Assembly: GCF_000733125.1 (NCBI RefSeq)
Contig: NZ_JPHU01000002.1
Coordinates: forward strand, 1 to 64,000
DNA length: 64,000 nt
Source: Parvularcula oceani
GTDB lineage: Bacteria; Pseudomonadota; Alphaproteobacteria; Caulobacterales; Parvularculaceae
Direction: 5' to 3'
Below the pieces are notes generated by a model. It worked only from the letters and a program-made list of their open reading frames with translations, was not told the origin of the DNA and searched no databases. Made by a program: the position numbers and the translations under genes. Of this stretch, positions 34,943 through 43,627 are shown piece after piece (position 1 is the stretch's first letter; each line of letters begins with the position of its first letter).

Positions 34943-36946
34943 GTGAAAGCGAAGGTGTACTCCGCCTGTATTCAGGGCAGAAAGCGTTCTGCCCTTCTGG
35001 CGCTGGACGTTGCCGCCGCAGCGGCAATGCTGATTCTTGCGAGCATCCTCGTCACACCGCCCCCCGGCCTGCCCGCCGGTCCCGCGGGACAGGCGGCCGC
35101 GCTGGGGGCGCTCGCCCTTTGCGCCGCCGGCATCTTCCACCTTGCGGGCCTCAGCCGGCGCTTCTGGCGGTTCGTCTCGATCCTCGATCTCGCCTTGATC
35201 GTGCTGTCCGTCGCGCTTCTGGCGCTCGTCGTCTCCGGCTTCGTCGTGGCGAGCGGCGATCCGCTGCCGCTCGGCTTCATCGGCGCCTTTGCGGGCCTGA
35301 CCATCGGCGCGATGGCGGCCATGCGGATGCTCCGCCGCGCCACGGTCGTCATGACGCGCCGGAGGAGCGGATGCGCGAACGCGCCTCTGCCGCGCGCGCT
35401 GGTCGCGGGGCGCCCTGACGATGTCGAGGCCCTGTTGCGGGCCAATACCGGCTCCGCGCAGAGCTTCGAGCCCGCAGGATGCCTGCTCGAGGACAATGTG
35501 GATTACCGCCGCGTCCTGCGCGGCGTGCCGGTCCATGGAAGCCTCGGCGCCCTGCCCGCCGCGCTGTCGCATCTCCGCGGCCGCGCCCTGCCTCCCGAAA
35601 TGCTGGTCATCGCCGCGCAGCCCGAGGCGATCTCCGATCCGCACTATCTCGCCTTGTCGAGCCGCGCCCGCGCGCTCGGCCTCAAGGTCTCCCGCGCGGG
35701 CAGCGGCTCGGCTCTGGCCGACGGTGTGGCGCTCAAGGCCTTCGACCTGTCCGAGCTTCTCGGCCGCGATCCGGCTCTTCTCGACCCTTCGGTCACCCGC
35801 AGGGCGATCTCGGGGCGGCGCGTCCTCGTGACCGGCGCGGGCGGCTCGATCGGCAGCGAACTCGTCCGGCAGGCCGCCGCCGCCGGCCCCGCGGAAATCG
35901 TGCTTCTGGAAATGTGCGAGTTCGCGCTCTATTCGATCGACCGGGAGATTTCCGAGAACTTTCCGGGCGTCCGGGCGGTTCCGCTCCTCTGCGACATCCG
36001 CGACCGCAAGAGCGTCCTCGCCGCCTTCCGCCGCCACAAGCCCGACCTCGTCTATCACGCCGCCGCGCTCAAGCATGTTCCGCTGGTGGAGCTGAACCCC
36101 TGCGCGGGCGCGACCACCAATGTGTTCGGTACGAAGAACGTCGCCGATGCGGCCCTGCGCTGCGGCGCGCGCGCCATGGTGCAGGTCTCGACCGACAAGG
36201 CGGTGGATCCCGTCGGCATGATGGGCGCGACCAAGCGCGCGGGCGAGCTCTACTGCCAGGCGCTCGACCTCGAAAGCGCGGAGCGCGCGCATGCCACCCG
36301 GTTCATGACCGTGCGCTTCGGCAATGTCCTGGGGTCGAGCGGTTCGGTCGTGCCGCTGTTCAAGAGCCAGCTCGAGGATGGCCGCCCCCTGACGGTGACC
36401 CATCCCGACATGAAGCGCTTCTTCATGACGGTGCACGAGGCGGTGTCGCTGATCCTGCACAGCTCCCAGGCCGCCTTCGAGCAGGATGCCGCGCGCGGGC
36501 GGATCTTCGTCCTCGACATGGGCGAGCCGATCAAGGTGATGACCATCGCGGAACGGATGATCCGCCTGTCCGGCCTGGAGCCAGGCCTCGACGTGCCGAT
36601 CGAGATCGTCGGCCTGCGTCCCGGAGAGAAGCTCTTCGAGGAGCTGTTCGACAGCGCGGAACGCAAGCTAGCCTCCGCGATATCGGGCGTCTTCGAGGCC
36701 GAGCCCTCGCCGCTGCCCCTGCCGGTGATCGAGCGCAAGCTGGCCGCGCTGCAGGATGCCATCGCGAAGCGCGACGACGAGGCGGCGCGGCGCGCCGTCT
36801 TCTCGCTGATCGCCGGCGAAAGCCGGCCGGCCCAGGGCCGCGCGAACGGAGCGGGACGGGAGGCCGGCGAGATCGGCCTCGAAGCGGCCGTCATCATCAA
36901 GCGGCCGGTCGTTCCCGATGAGGCAAGAAGGGGGATCTCGCGATGA
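34943..36946 (+). CDS. FlaA1/WbpM-like membrane-bound NDP-sugar dehydratase
   Basis: About 667 residues. Four N-terminal membrane segments (to about 135) and a CoA-binding-like domain are followed by an SDR domain with GAGGSIGSE (about 296-304). In VGMMGATKR, Met427 occupies the place of the usual tyrosine with Lys431 retained, as in FlaA1/PseB-type 4,6-dehydratases. It probably converts UDP-GlcNAc to a 4-keto-6-deoxy intermediate. GTG 34943 follows GGGGGACGATC. Its stop overlaps the aminotransferase start (ATGA), fitting a dehydratase-aminotransferase pair. Confidence 0.92.
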   Translation: MKAKVYSACIQGRKRSALLALDVAAAAAMLILASILVTPPPGLPAGPAGQAAALGALALCAAGIFHLAGLSRRFWRFVSILDLALIVLSVALLALVVSGFVVASGDPLPLGFIGAFAGLTIGAMAAMRMLRRATVVMTRRRSGCANAPLPRALVAGRPDDVEALLRANTGSAQSFEPAGCLLEDNVDYRRVLRGVPVHGSLGALPAALSHLRGRALPPEMLVIAAQPEAISDPHYLALSSRARALGLKVSRAGSGSALADGVALKAFDLSELLGRDPALLDPSVTRRAISGRRVLVTGAGGSIGSELVRQAAAAGPAEIVLLEMCEFALYSIDREISENFPGVRAVPLLCDIRDRKSVLAAFRRHKPDLVYHAAALKHVPLVELNPCAGATTNVFGTKNVADAALRCGARAMVQVSTDKAVDPVGMMGATKRAGELYCQALDLESAERAHATRFMTVRFGNVLGSSGSVVPLFKSQLEDGRPLTVTHPDMKRFFMTVHEAVSLILHSSQAAFEQDAARGRIFVLDMGEPIKVMTIAERMIRLSGLEPGLDVPIEIVGLRPGEKLFEELFDSAERKLASAISGVFEAEPSPLPLPVIERKLAALQDAIAKRDDEAARRAVFSLIAGESRPAQGRANGAGREAGEIGLEAAVIIKRPVVPDEARRGISR

Positions 36947-38232
36947 CAATCTCGAGCAGCGGGAAGTTCATTCTGGACGAGATGCCCGAGCGGGCGCTCG
37001 GCGCCGGCGCGGCCGTCCCGCTCGCCGAGGCGCTGGACGGGGAGAGCCTTCCCCCGATCCGCTCGGCCTGGCCGCTCCACGAAGAGGACGAGATCGAGGC
37101 CGCGTCCGACGTCTTGCGCTCGGGCCGCGTGAACGCGCTTCAGCACGGCGATCACTGCCGCGCCTTCGAGGCGGAGTTCGCCGCCTTCTGCGAGGCGCCC
37201 CATGCGCTCACTCTCGCCAATGGCACGCTCGCCCTCGAGCTCGCTCTTCGCGCGGTGGGCGTGCGCCCCGGCGACGAGGTCGTGGTGACGCCGCGCAGCT
37301 TCGTCGCCTCGGCGAGCTGCATCGCCAATTGCGGCGCGAGGCCCGTCTTCGCCGATGTGGACCCCGACACGCAGCTCATCACCGCGGGAACGGTCGAACC
37401 CGTCCTGACCGCCCGCACCCGCGCCATCGTCGCGGTGCATCTCGCCGGGCGTCCCTGTGAGATGGATGCGCTGAGAGCGCTGGCGGAGCCGCGGGGCATC
37501 GCCCTCGTCGAGGACTGCGCGCAGGCCCATGGCGCGCGCTACAAGGGGCGCCCGGTCGGCGGGCTCGGGGATGCGGGCGTCTTTTCTTTTTGTACGGACA
37601 AGATCATGTCGACCGGCGGCGAGGGCGGGATGATGGTCACCCCGCGCGAGGACGTCTGGCGCAGGGCCTGGGCCTATAAGGATCACGGCAAGGATTACGA
37701 CTTGTTCCGCCGCCCCGCAGGGGGCAACGCCTTCCGCTATATCGTGAACAGCATCGGCAGCAATTTCCGCATGACCGAGATGCAGGCGGCGATCGGACGG
37801 CGCCAGCTCGGCAAGCTCGGCCGCTGGCACGCCGCGCGCGCGGAGCGGGCCGACATCCTCACCCGCATGCTCGGCGACGTGCCGGGCCTGCGCGTTCCGG
37901 CGGTGCCCGGGCATCTCACCCATGCCTGGTACAAGTTCTACGCCTTCGCGCGCCCCGAGCGCCTGGCGCCGGGCTGGACCCGGGACCGCATCATCAATGC
38001 GGCGAGCCGCGCCGGCGTGCCCTGCCAGAGCGGAAGCTGCTCGGAGATCTATCGCGAGAAGGCCTTCCGCGACCTCGTCGGCCCGGACCAGCCGGTCCTG
38101 CCCCATGCGCGGGCGCTCGGGCAGACGAGCATCCTGCTGCCTGTCGATCCCACGCTGTCCCTGACCGATGTCGTCCGGATGGGCGGGGTGCTGCGCGAGA
38201 TCGCCGAGGCCGCCTCGGGAGCGCAAGGCTGA
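36943..38232 (+). CDS. DegT/DnrJ/EryC1/StrS sugar aminotransferase
   Basis: A 429-residue PLP enzyme. The PLP lysine is K220 in SFCTDKIMSTGGEGG, and D191 in VEDCAQAHGA contacts the pyridine nitrogen. The length is slightly above average because of an N-terminal extension of about 40 residues. Coupled to the FlaA1-like dehydratase by ATGA, it should aminate the 4-keto sugar, giving a 4-amino-4,6-dideoxy sugar. That product could be a substrate for the formyltransferase encoded divergently at 31982. Confidence 0.93.
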   Translation: MTISSSGKFILDEMPERALGAGAAVPLAEALDGESLPPIRSAWPLHEEDEIEAASDVLRSGRVNALQHGDHCRAFEAEFAAFCEAPHALTLANGTLALELALRAVGVRPGDEVVVTPRSFVASASCIANCGARPVFADVDPDTQLITAGTVEPVLTARTRAIVAVHLAGRPCEMDALRALAEPRGIALVEDCAQAHGARYKGRPVGGLGDAGVFSFCTDKIMSTGGEGGMMVTPREDVWRRAWAYKDHGKDYDLFRRPAGGNAFRYIVNSIGSNFRMTEMQAAIGRRQLGKLGRWHAARAERADILTRMLGDVPGLRVPAVPGHLTHAWYKFYAFARPERLAPGWTRDRIINAASRAGVPCQSGSCSEIYREKAFRDLVGPDQPVLPHARALGQTSILLPVDPTLSLTDVVRMGGVLREIAEAASGAQG

Positions 38233-38235
38233 GCC

Positions 38236-39120
38236 ATGTCCGCGAAGATCCAACCCGACTTCATCATCATCGGCGCGATCAAGGCGGCCACGACCTGGAG
38301 CGCGCGCGCGCTGAGGGCCAATCCGCGCGTCTTCATGCCCGCGCCGGAGCCGCATTTCTTCAGCACCGAATATGAGCGGGGCGCGGACTGGTATGGCAGC
38401 CTCTTCGCGGAGGCGCCCGAAGGCGCCGTGGTGGGCGAGAAATCCGCCGATTACCTCTCCCACCCCGATGCCGCAGCGCGCATCGCCGGGATGCTGCCCG
38501 AAGCGCGGCTGATCGTGCAGCTGCGCGATCCCGTCGCCCGCGCCTATTCGGACTACTGCATGCTCTTCCGCCGGGGCACCGTGACGGCGCCGCCAAGGGA
38601 GCTCCTGCGGCCGGGCAGCGCCTATGCCGACAGGTTCCTCAGCGGTGGTTACTACGCGGATCATCTGGCGCGCTTCTACGACCGCTTCGCGGCCGACCGG
38701 ATCGAGGTCGTGCTGATGGAGGATGTGGAGCGGGCGCCCGCCGCCGTCATCAGGGCGCTCAGCCGCCATGTCGGCGTGCCGCCCGTCATCGAGGCGCCGC
38801 TTCTCGAAAGCCGGGCCAATGACAGCCAGGCGCCGCTCCTGCCTCTCGGCCTGCGCCGGACGCTCGCGCCGCTCAAGCCGCTCGCGGCGCCGCTTCGGGA
38901 CAGCCCATGGTTCGAGCGCGCCCGCCGCAGCATGGCGCGGCCGCCGGACTATCCTCCGCTCGACGCTGCGACCCGCCTCTATCTCGAGGATCTCTACGCA
39001 GCGGACATCGCGCGGCTCGAGGGCATGATCGGGCGAAGCCTCGGCGCGTGGCGGAGGAACTGCCGGGCGAGCGAGAGGCGAAGAGGGACCGCCCTGCCCG
39101 CCGCTCCCGCACTGACGTGA
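38236..39120 (+). CDS. Sulfotransferase family protein
   Basis: A 294-residue protein with a PAPS-binding 5'-phosphosulfate loop near the N-terminus (FIIIGAIKAATTW, residues 9-21) and a 3'-phosphate-binding segment QLRDPVARAYSDY near 95-107. This is the plan of bacterial carbohydrate sulfotransferases. It follows the aminotransferase by 3 bases and its stop overlaps the GTG of the polymerase gene, so it belongs to the polysaccharide operon and probably sulfates the sugar polymer or a lipid-linked unit. Confidence 0.88.
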   Translation: MSAKIQPDFIIIGAIKAATTWSARALRANPRVFMPAPEPHFFSTEYERGADWYGSLFAEAPEGAVVGEKSADYLSHPDAAARIAGMLPEARLIVQLRDPVARAYSDYCMLFRRGTVTAPPRELLRPGSAYADRFLSGGYYADHLARFYDRFAADRIEVVLMEDVERAPAAVIRALSRHVGVPPVIEAPLLESRANDSQAPLLPLGLRRTLAPLKPLAAPLRDSPWFERARRSMARPPDYPPLDAATRLYLEDLYAADIARLEGMIGRSLGAWRRNCRASERRRGTALPAAPALT

Positions 39121-40376
39121 TCGCCCACCGCATCCGCGCGCTCGGCCGCCTCGACCTCGCCGATCACGCGCTCTTGCTCGGCGTGTTCCTCGCGACCTAT
39201 CTGTCGATCAGGCCGTGGGCGGTCTTCGTGACGATCAGCGACCTCCTGATCCTCGCGGCAGGCGTCCTGATGCTGCTGACCGGGCGGCTCATCCTGCGCC
39301 CCTTCGGCAGCGCGACGGGCCTCTGGTTCATCGGCCTCGCCCTCCTGCTCGGCGGGCTGTTCATCAGCAGCCTGAATTCGGGCGCCCTCGAGCGGTGGGC
39401 GCTGGTGGGCGTGCAGTACCTTTTCTGCCTTCTCGTCCTGCCCCTGATCTTTCTGAGCCGCGGAGCCGCTTCGTGGCGGCGCCTGGCCAAGGCCTTCGTT
39501 CTCGGCATCGTGGCGATGGAGCTCGTCACCTTCGCCGTCATCATGGGCCATGGCGCCTCCTATCCCGCGTTGAGCGCGCGGTTCGGCTATGCCTTCTTTT
39601 CCGGCTCGGGCCGGGTCGGCGCGTTTTTCGGCGATCCGAACCAGCACGCCGCCATCATCAGCATGGGGCTGCCCTATCTCTTCTATCTCCGCGGCATCCG
39701 CGCGGTCAGGCTCCTGCCCTTCCTCGCCGGCCTCGGCATCCTCGTCACGGCGCTGTTCTGGACCGCCTCCGTGACGGGGTTCGCGGCGGCCCTGGCCGCG
39801 AGCCTCGTCTATTTCGTCCTGACGCCGGCGCGCGCCTCCCTGCCCGCCCTGATCGGCGTCGCCTCGCTCGGCTTCACGCTTCTGGCCTTCGACCTGCCCC
39901 TTCCCTCGAGCTTCGAGGAGCGCGTGCTCAACGCGGTGACGAGCGGCAATGTCGAAGAGGCAGGAACCTTCACCGGGCGCACGGCCCTGATCGCGGAGGC
40001 GTGGGAGGTCGCCAGCGACACCACCTTCCTCGGGGTCGGCGTCGACCAGTACCGCGTCGTGAGCAGCCATGAGGCGCCGGTGCACAACACCTTCCTTCTT
40101 CTCTGGACGGAAGGCGGGTTCGTCTCTCTGCTGGGCTGGCTCGTCCTCCTGGCGGTCTTGGCGTTCAGCGGGCTTTCCGCCCTGCCGAGGCAGCCGCGGG
40201 AGGCGGCGCTGGCCCTGTCGGTGCTCGTCGGCTTCGTGATGTTCTCGCAGACCGCCGCGCACATGTATGCGCGGGTCTGGATGCTGCCGGTCATCCTCGC
40301 CCTCGCGCCGCCTCTGCGCGGGCTGCAACCGGGCGGCCTTCTGCCGCGCGCGGTGCCGCAGGGCGCCGCGCCCTGA
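39117..40376 (+). CDS. O-antigen ligase/Wzy-like polymerase
   Basis: A 419-residue inner-membrane protein with about 11 hydrophobic segments. The large periplasmic loop holds GRTALIAEAWEVASD, then FLGVGVDQY, then APVHNTFLLLWTEGG, the Wzy_C pattern with the conserved R and HN. GTG 39117 overlaps the sulfotransferase stop. It probably polymerises flipped repeat units, since a Wzx, a short Wza and a Wzc-like protein are also in the locus; a WaaL ligase role is the alternative. Confidence 0.87.
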   Translation: MIAHRIRALGRLDLADHALLLGVFLATYLSIRPWAVFVTISDLLILAAGVLMLLTGRLILRPFGSATGLWFIGLALLLGGLFISSLNSGALERWALVGVQYLFCLLVLPLIFLSRGAASWRRLAKAFVLGIVAMELVTFAVIMGHGASYPALSARFGYAFFSGSGRVGAFFGDPNQHAAIISMGLPYLFYLRGIRAVRLLPFLAGLGILVTALFWTASVTGFAAALAASLVYFVLTPARASLPALIGVASLGFTLLAFDLPLPSSFEERVLNAVTSGNVEEAGTFTGRTALIAEAWEVASDTTFLGVGVDQYRVVSSHEAPVHNTFLLLWTEGGFVSLLGWLVLLAVLAFSGLSALPRQPREAALALSVLVGFVMFSQTAAHMYARVWMLPVILALAPPLRGLQPGGLLPRAVPQGAAP

Positions 40377-40446
40377 CTGTGCTGGCGTCTTTTCTGCTTT
40401 CGCAGGAATGGCTAACCTTTCGCGAGGGGATGAAGAGGTGGGGAGA

Positions 40447-41001
40447 ATGCGACCAATCCTGCGATTCTGGCGTGCGGTCCTGCCGGCGCTCCTGATGGCC
40501 TGCGCCTCGGCGCCGCCGCCATTGCCCGCTGCCGATCAGGGCCCCTACCGCATGGGCGCCGGCGACGAACTGCGCGTGACGGCCTACGGGCTCGACGACC
40601 TCTCGGACAGCTACCGCGTCGGCGATGCGGGGACGATCTCCCTGCCGCTCCTCGGCGCGGTCGATGCCGAAGGGCTGACGGTCGCGGAACTGGAGACCGC
40701 GCTGACCGAAGCCGTCCGCGACAGGGCCCTGGTGCGCAATCCGAGCGTATCGGTCCAGATCAGCGAATACCGGCCCTTCTACGTCATCGGCGAAGTGCGC
40801 AATCCCGGCGAATACGCCTATGTGCCCAATGCCTCCGTCCTGACGGCCATGTCCGTGGCAGGGGGGCCGACCTTCCGCGCCGCCGATGACAGGGTGGTCA
40901 TCACACGGAGGGTCGACGGCCGGACGGTGGAGGGGACGGCCTCGCTCGACGCCCCCATCATGCCGGGCGACACGATCCGGGTGCCGGAGGGATGGTTCTG
41001 A
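40447..41001 (+). CDS. Short Wza-like polysaccharide export lipoprotein
   Basis: A 184-residue lipoprotein: basic N-terminus, hydrophobic stretch and lipobox LLMAC (Cys19). A polysaccharide-export domain follows (YRMGAGDELRVTAYGLDDL, later GTISLPLLGAV), then one SLBB-like beta-grasp (RPFYVIGEVRNPGEY). It is about half the size of E. coli Wza and lacks its C-terminal membrane helix, as is common in alphaproteobacteria. ATG 40447 has a purine-rich leader; ATG 40408 is possible. Its end overlaps the beta-barrel gene by 10 bases, suggesting they form one export route. Confidence 0.9.
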   Translation: MRPILRFWRAVLPALLMACASAPPPLPAADQGPYRMGAGDELRVTAYGLDDLSDSYRVGDAGTISLPLLGAVDAEGLTVAELETALTEAVRDRALVRNPSVSVQISEYRPFYVIGEVRNPGEYAYVPNASVLTAMSVAGGPTFRAADDRVVITRRVDGRTVEGTASLDAPIMPGDTIRVPEGWF

Positions 41002-42251
41002 TCCCGCCGAAACCGCCGCGCATCAGCGCGGGATTCGCCGCGGCCATGTCCTCGGCTCTCGCCTGCGGCGCGGGCGCCGCGCCCGCCATGGCGCAGGACG
41101 GGGGCATCACCTCGATCGGCAATCTGCCCCGGCCGGGATACGAGCCGAGGGGCATCCGCCAGGGCGGCATGCTGATCCTGCCCTCCTTGCAGGCGAGCGC
41201 GCAGACGGAGAGCAACGTCTTCGCGACGCCGGACAACGAGGAAGACGATGTCCTCTTCCTGATCGAGCCGCGCGTCGAGGCTTCGGGCGGCACGCAGAGG
41301 CTGTCCGTCGGCGCCAATCTGGGCGCCGCCGTCTATCGCTATGCGGAGAATACCCAGGAGGACCTCGAGACCTATCTGGCCGAGACCGTCCTGTCCTACA
41401 GCCTCGACAGCGCCAGCACGCTGTCGGGCGGGCTGCGCTATGTCCGCGACTTCGAGCGGCGCAGCGACCCCGAGGCGCGCGACGACCTCACCCGGACGCC
41501 CACCTCGATCGACGTCTTCGCCGGAGAGGCGAGCTACAGCTACCGCCCCGGCCGGCTCGGCGCGACCGCCAGCGTGAGCGCGAGCGATGCCGATTTCCTG
41601 GATCCCGAGGACGACGAACGGGACCTTGCGACCTACACCGCCTCGCTGCGGGGGCTCGCGGCGCTTTCGGCGGATATCGACGCCTTCGCGGAGATTTCGG
41701 CGACGCGCAGGGATTTCCGGCTCGACCGCGACTTCAGCGGCGTCGACAGGGACGCGGAGACCGTGGGGATGCGCGCGGGCCTCGCTTTCGGCCTGACGGA
41801 CAAGCTGGTGGGCGATATCGGCGCAGGAGTGTTCGACGTCGACAATGACGACTCGCAGCTCGAGGATTTCTCGGGACTGAGCGTCGAGGGCCGGCTCGCC
41901 TGGGCGCCGAGACAGCGCACCAGGGTCACGCTGTCCGCCTTCCGGGGAGATGTCGCCACCATCCGCTCGGGCGCGAGCGGGCGGATCGACACGCGCATCG
42001 TGGCCGGAATCGAACAGGAAATCCGCCACGATCTCATCGGAACGGCGAGCCTTGGCTATCGCGCCAGCACGTTCAGGGCCAATCGGGACCTGGTGCAGGA
42101 AGACCTGACCGGGAGCGTCGCCCTGCGCTATCTCCTCAACCGAACCGTGGCCGTCGAGCTCGGCTATGCGGCACGGCAGCGCGAGGCGGATATTCCGTCC
42201 GAGGAATTCGAGTCCCACAATGTCCGGCTGGCCCTGACCCTGACCTATTGA
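40992..42251 (+). CDS. Outer-membrane beta-barrel protein (BBP2/exopolysaccharide-associated)
   Basis: A 419-residue exported protein: a signal peptide ending AAPAMAQ, then alternating amphipathic strands rich in aromatic and acidic residues (YRYAENTQEDLETYLAETVL, then LSGGLRYVRDFERR) and a C-terminal strand ending LALTLTY with terminal Tyr. This matches the outer-membrane beta-barrel family often found beside short Wza proteins. It could form the outer pore that the short exporter lacks. It overlaps the export gene at its start and the convergent lyase-like gene by 7 bases at its end. Confidence 0.85.
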   Translation: MVLIPPKPPRISAGFAAAMSSALACGAGAAPAMAQDGGITSIGNLPRPGYEPRGIRQGGMLILPSLQASAQTESNVFATPDNEEDDVLFLIEPRVEASGGTQRLSVGANLGAAVYRYAENTQEDLETYLAETVLSYSLDSASTLSGGLRYVRDFERRSDPEARDDLTRTPTSIDVFAGEASYSYRPGRLGATASVSASDADFLDPEDDERDLATYTASLRGLAALSADIDAFAEISATRRDFRLDRDFSGVDRDAETVGMRAGLAFGLTDKLVGDIGAGVFDVDNDDSQLEDFSGLSVEGRLAWAPRQRTRVTLSAFRGDVATIRSGASGRIDTRIVAGIEQEIRHDLIGTASLGYRASTFRANRDLVQEDLTGSVALRYLLNRTVAVELGYAARQREADIPSEEFESHNVRLALTLTY

Positions 42252-43627
42252 ACGGCATCCGCCTGGCCCTGAGCGAGCAGGGTCCGGTGGCGGTAGTCGA
42301 GATATTCCTCGAGATTGCTCCACCCGTCGCCGTCCACGTCCTCCCACGGATCATAGACGCCGGCCGCGATGCCGCGCATCCGTTCCCACCCGTCATCCAT
42401 GCCGTCGGCATCGGCGTCCGGCGGCGGCTGCCCCCCCGCGATCGCGGGAAGGGTGCCCGGCTCGGACACCCGGCCGCCCGCACGCCCCACGACCTCGGCG
42501 ACGATGCGCGCATCGACATCGTCGCGGGGCATCGCCCCGGCCCGCGCCAGCACCCGCCCGGCGGCGCGCGCAGCGGGCACGGGGCTGTGACTGAGCGGAC
42601 AGACCGGCCGGTCGCTGAGGATTTCCGCGACGTCGAGATCCGCCTCGCCGAGGGGCGGCTCGATCCGGTTGTCCGCGGCGAAGACGGCGGCGGTGCCCGT
42701 GCTCGCGATGCGGTTGCGGGTGATGGCCGGCGTTCCGGGCGCCGTCTCGGGGCCTGGCAGGAAGACGTTCCCGACGAGGTTGACCGGGCTGCCCCCATAG
42801 GTTTCCCAGACCTCGGCGAACTCCGTGCCGCCGTCATAGAAGACGTTGTTGACGACCTCCACGCAGGAGCCCGGCGGGAAGTTGATGTCCGGGTTGCGGT
42901 CGCCGTTATGGGCGCAGAGATTGTTCAGGAAGCTGACATTCTGCGGCCCCTCGGGATCGCTGCTCAGAAGCGCGCATTTGTCGTGCGGCTTCAGCCCTTC
43001 GGCGAAGACCGACCAGGAGACGGTCAGATCGTCATTGCGGCCATGCCCGTTATAGTTCTCGTCGAGCGCCCATGAGCCGCTGACATGGTCGAGGATGACC
43101 CTGTGGCTGTTCTCGATCGTGAAGGCGTCGTTCCCGCCGCGATTCCTTGCGATGCGGTCGGGCCGGACCCGCATGTGGCGGATGACGACGTCATGGGTGT
43201 TCTTCACCACGAGAGGCGTCAGCCCCGCCGCGCCGCCTTCATGGGTCAGGAGGATGCCGCCGCCCGGCGCGGTCTGGCCGGCGATCGTGATATAGGGCGA
43301 GCCGATGATCGGCCGCTCGCCGCGAAAGCGGATCACGCCTCCCGTGCGGAAGATGCAGACGCGCGGCTCCTCCGCCTCGATGCAGGCGCGCAGGGAGCCC
43401 GGGCCGCCATCCTCCAGCGTGTCCACGAAATAGAGCGCGCCGCCCCGCCCGCCGCTCGCATGGCGGCCGAATCCCTGCGCGCCGGGAAAGGCGAGCTGCT
43501 CTGCGCCCTTCGCCGCCACCGCCGGGGCCCGCGCGCCGGCCGGCGCGGCCTCCTCGCCGCAGGCCGAGAGGCCGCCGAGCAGCAGGAGGGCGGCCGCGAG
43601 AGGCAGGATGGCTCCCCTCTCAGCCAT
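42245..43627 (-). CDS. Lipoprotein pectate-lyase-like beta-helix protein C
   Basis: About 460 residues from ATG 43627. The N-terminus ends in lipobox GLSAC (Cys about 23, followed by Gly-Glu), pointing to outer-membrane anchoring. The beta-helix domain begins EQLAFPGAQGFGRHASGGRG and contains YITIAGQTAPGGGI and ILDHVSGSWALDENY; a calcium-type tail reads DADADGMDDGWE and DVDGDGWSNLEEY. It is shorter than its paralogues at 24050 and 26345 and has no SH3 module. The start overlaps the stop of the upstream GT4 gene by 8 bases, tying it to polysaccharide synthesis. Confidence 0.85.
   Translation of the reverse strand: MAERGAILPLAAALLLLGGLSACGEEAAPAGARAPAVAAKGAEQLAFPGAQGFGRHASGGRGGALYFVDTLEDGGPGSLRACIEAEEPRVCIFRTGGVIRFRGERPIIGSPYITIAGQTAPGGGILLTHEGGAAGLTPLVVKNTHDVVIRHMRVRPDRIARNRGGNDAFTIENSHRVILDHVSGSWALDENYNGHGRNDDLTVSWSVFAEGLKPHDKCALLSSDPEGPQNVSFLNNLCAHNGDRNPDINFPPGSCVEVVNNVFYDGGTEFAEVWETYGGSPVNLVGNVFLPGPETAPGTPAITRNRIASTGTAAVFAADNRIEPPLGEADLDVAEILSDRPVCPLSHSPVPAARAAGRVLARAGAMPRDDVDARIVAEVVGRAGGRVSEPGTLPAIAGGQPPPDADADGMDDGWERMRGIAAGVYDPWEDVDGDGWSNLEEYLDYRHRTLLAQGQADAVQ

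Noticed and set aside
36250-38769. 839-codon minus-strand frame opposite the FlaA1-like and DegT genes
   Set aside because: Antisense to two well-supported, coupled genes; composition typical of a shadow frame.
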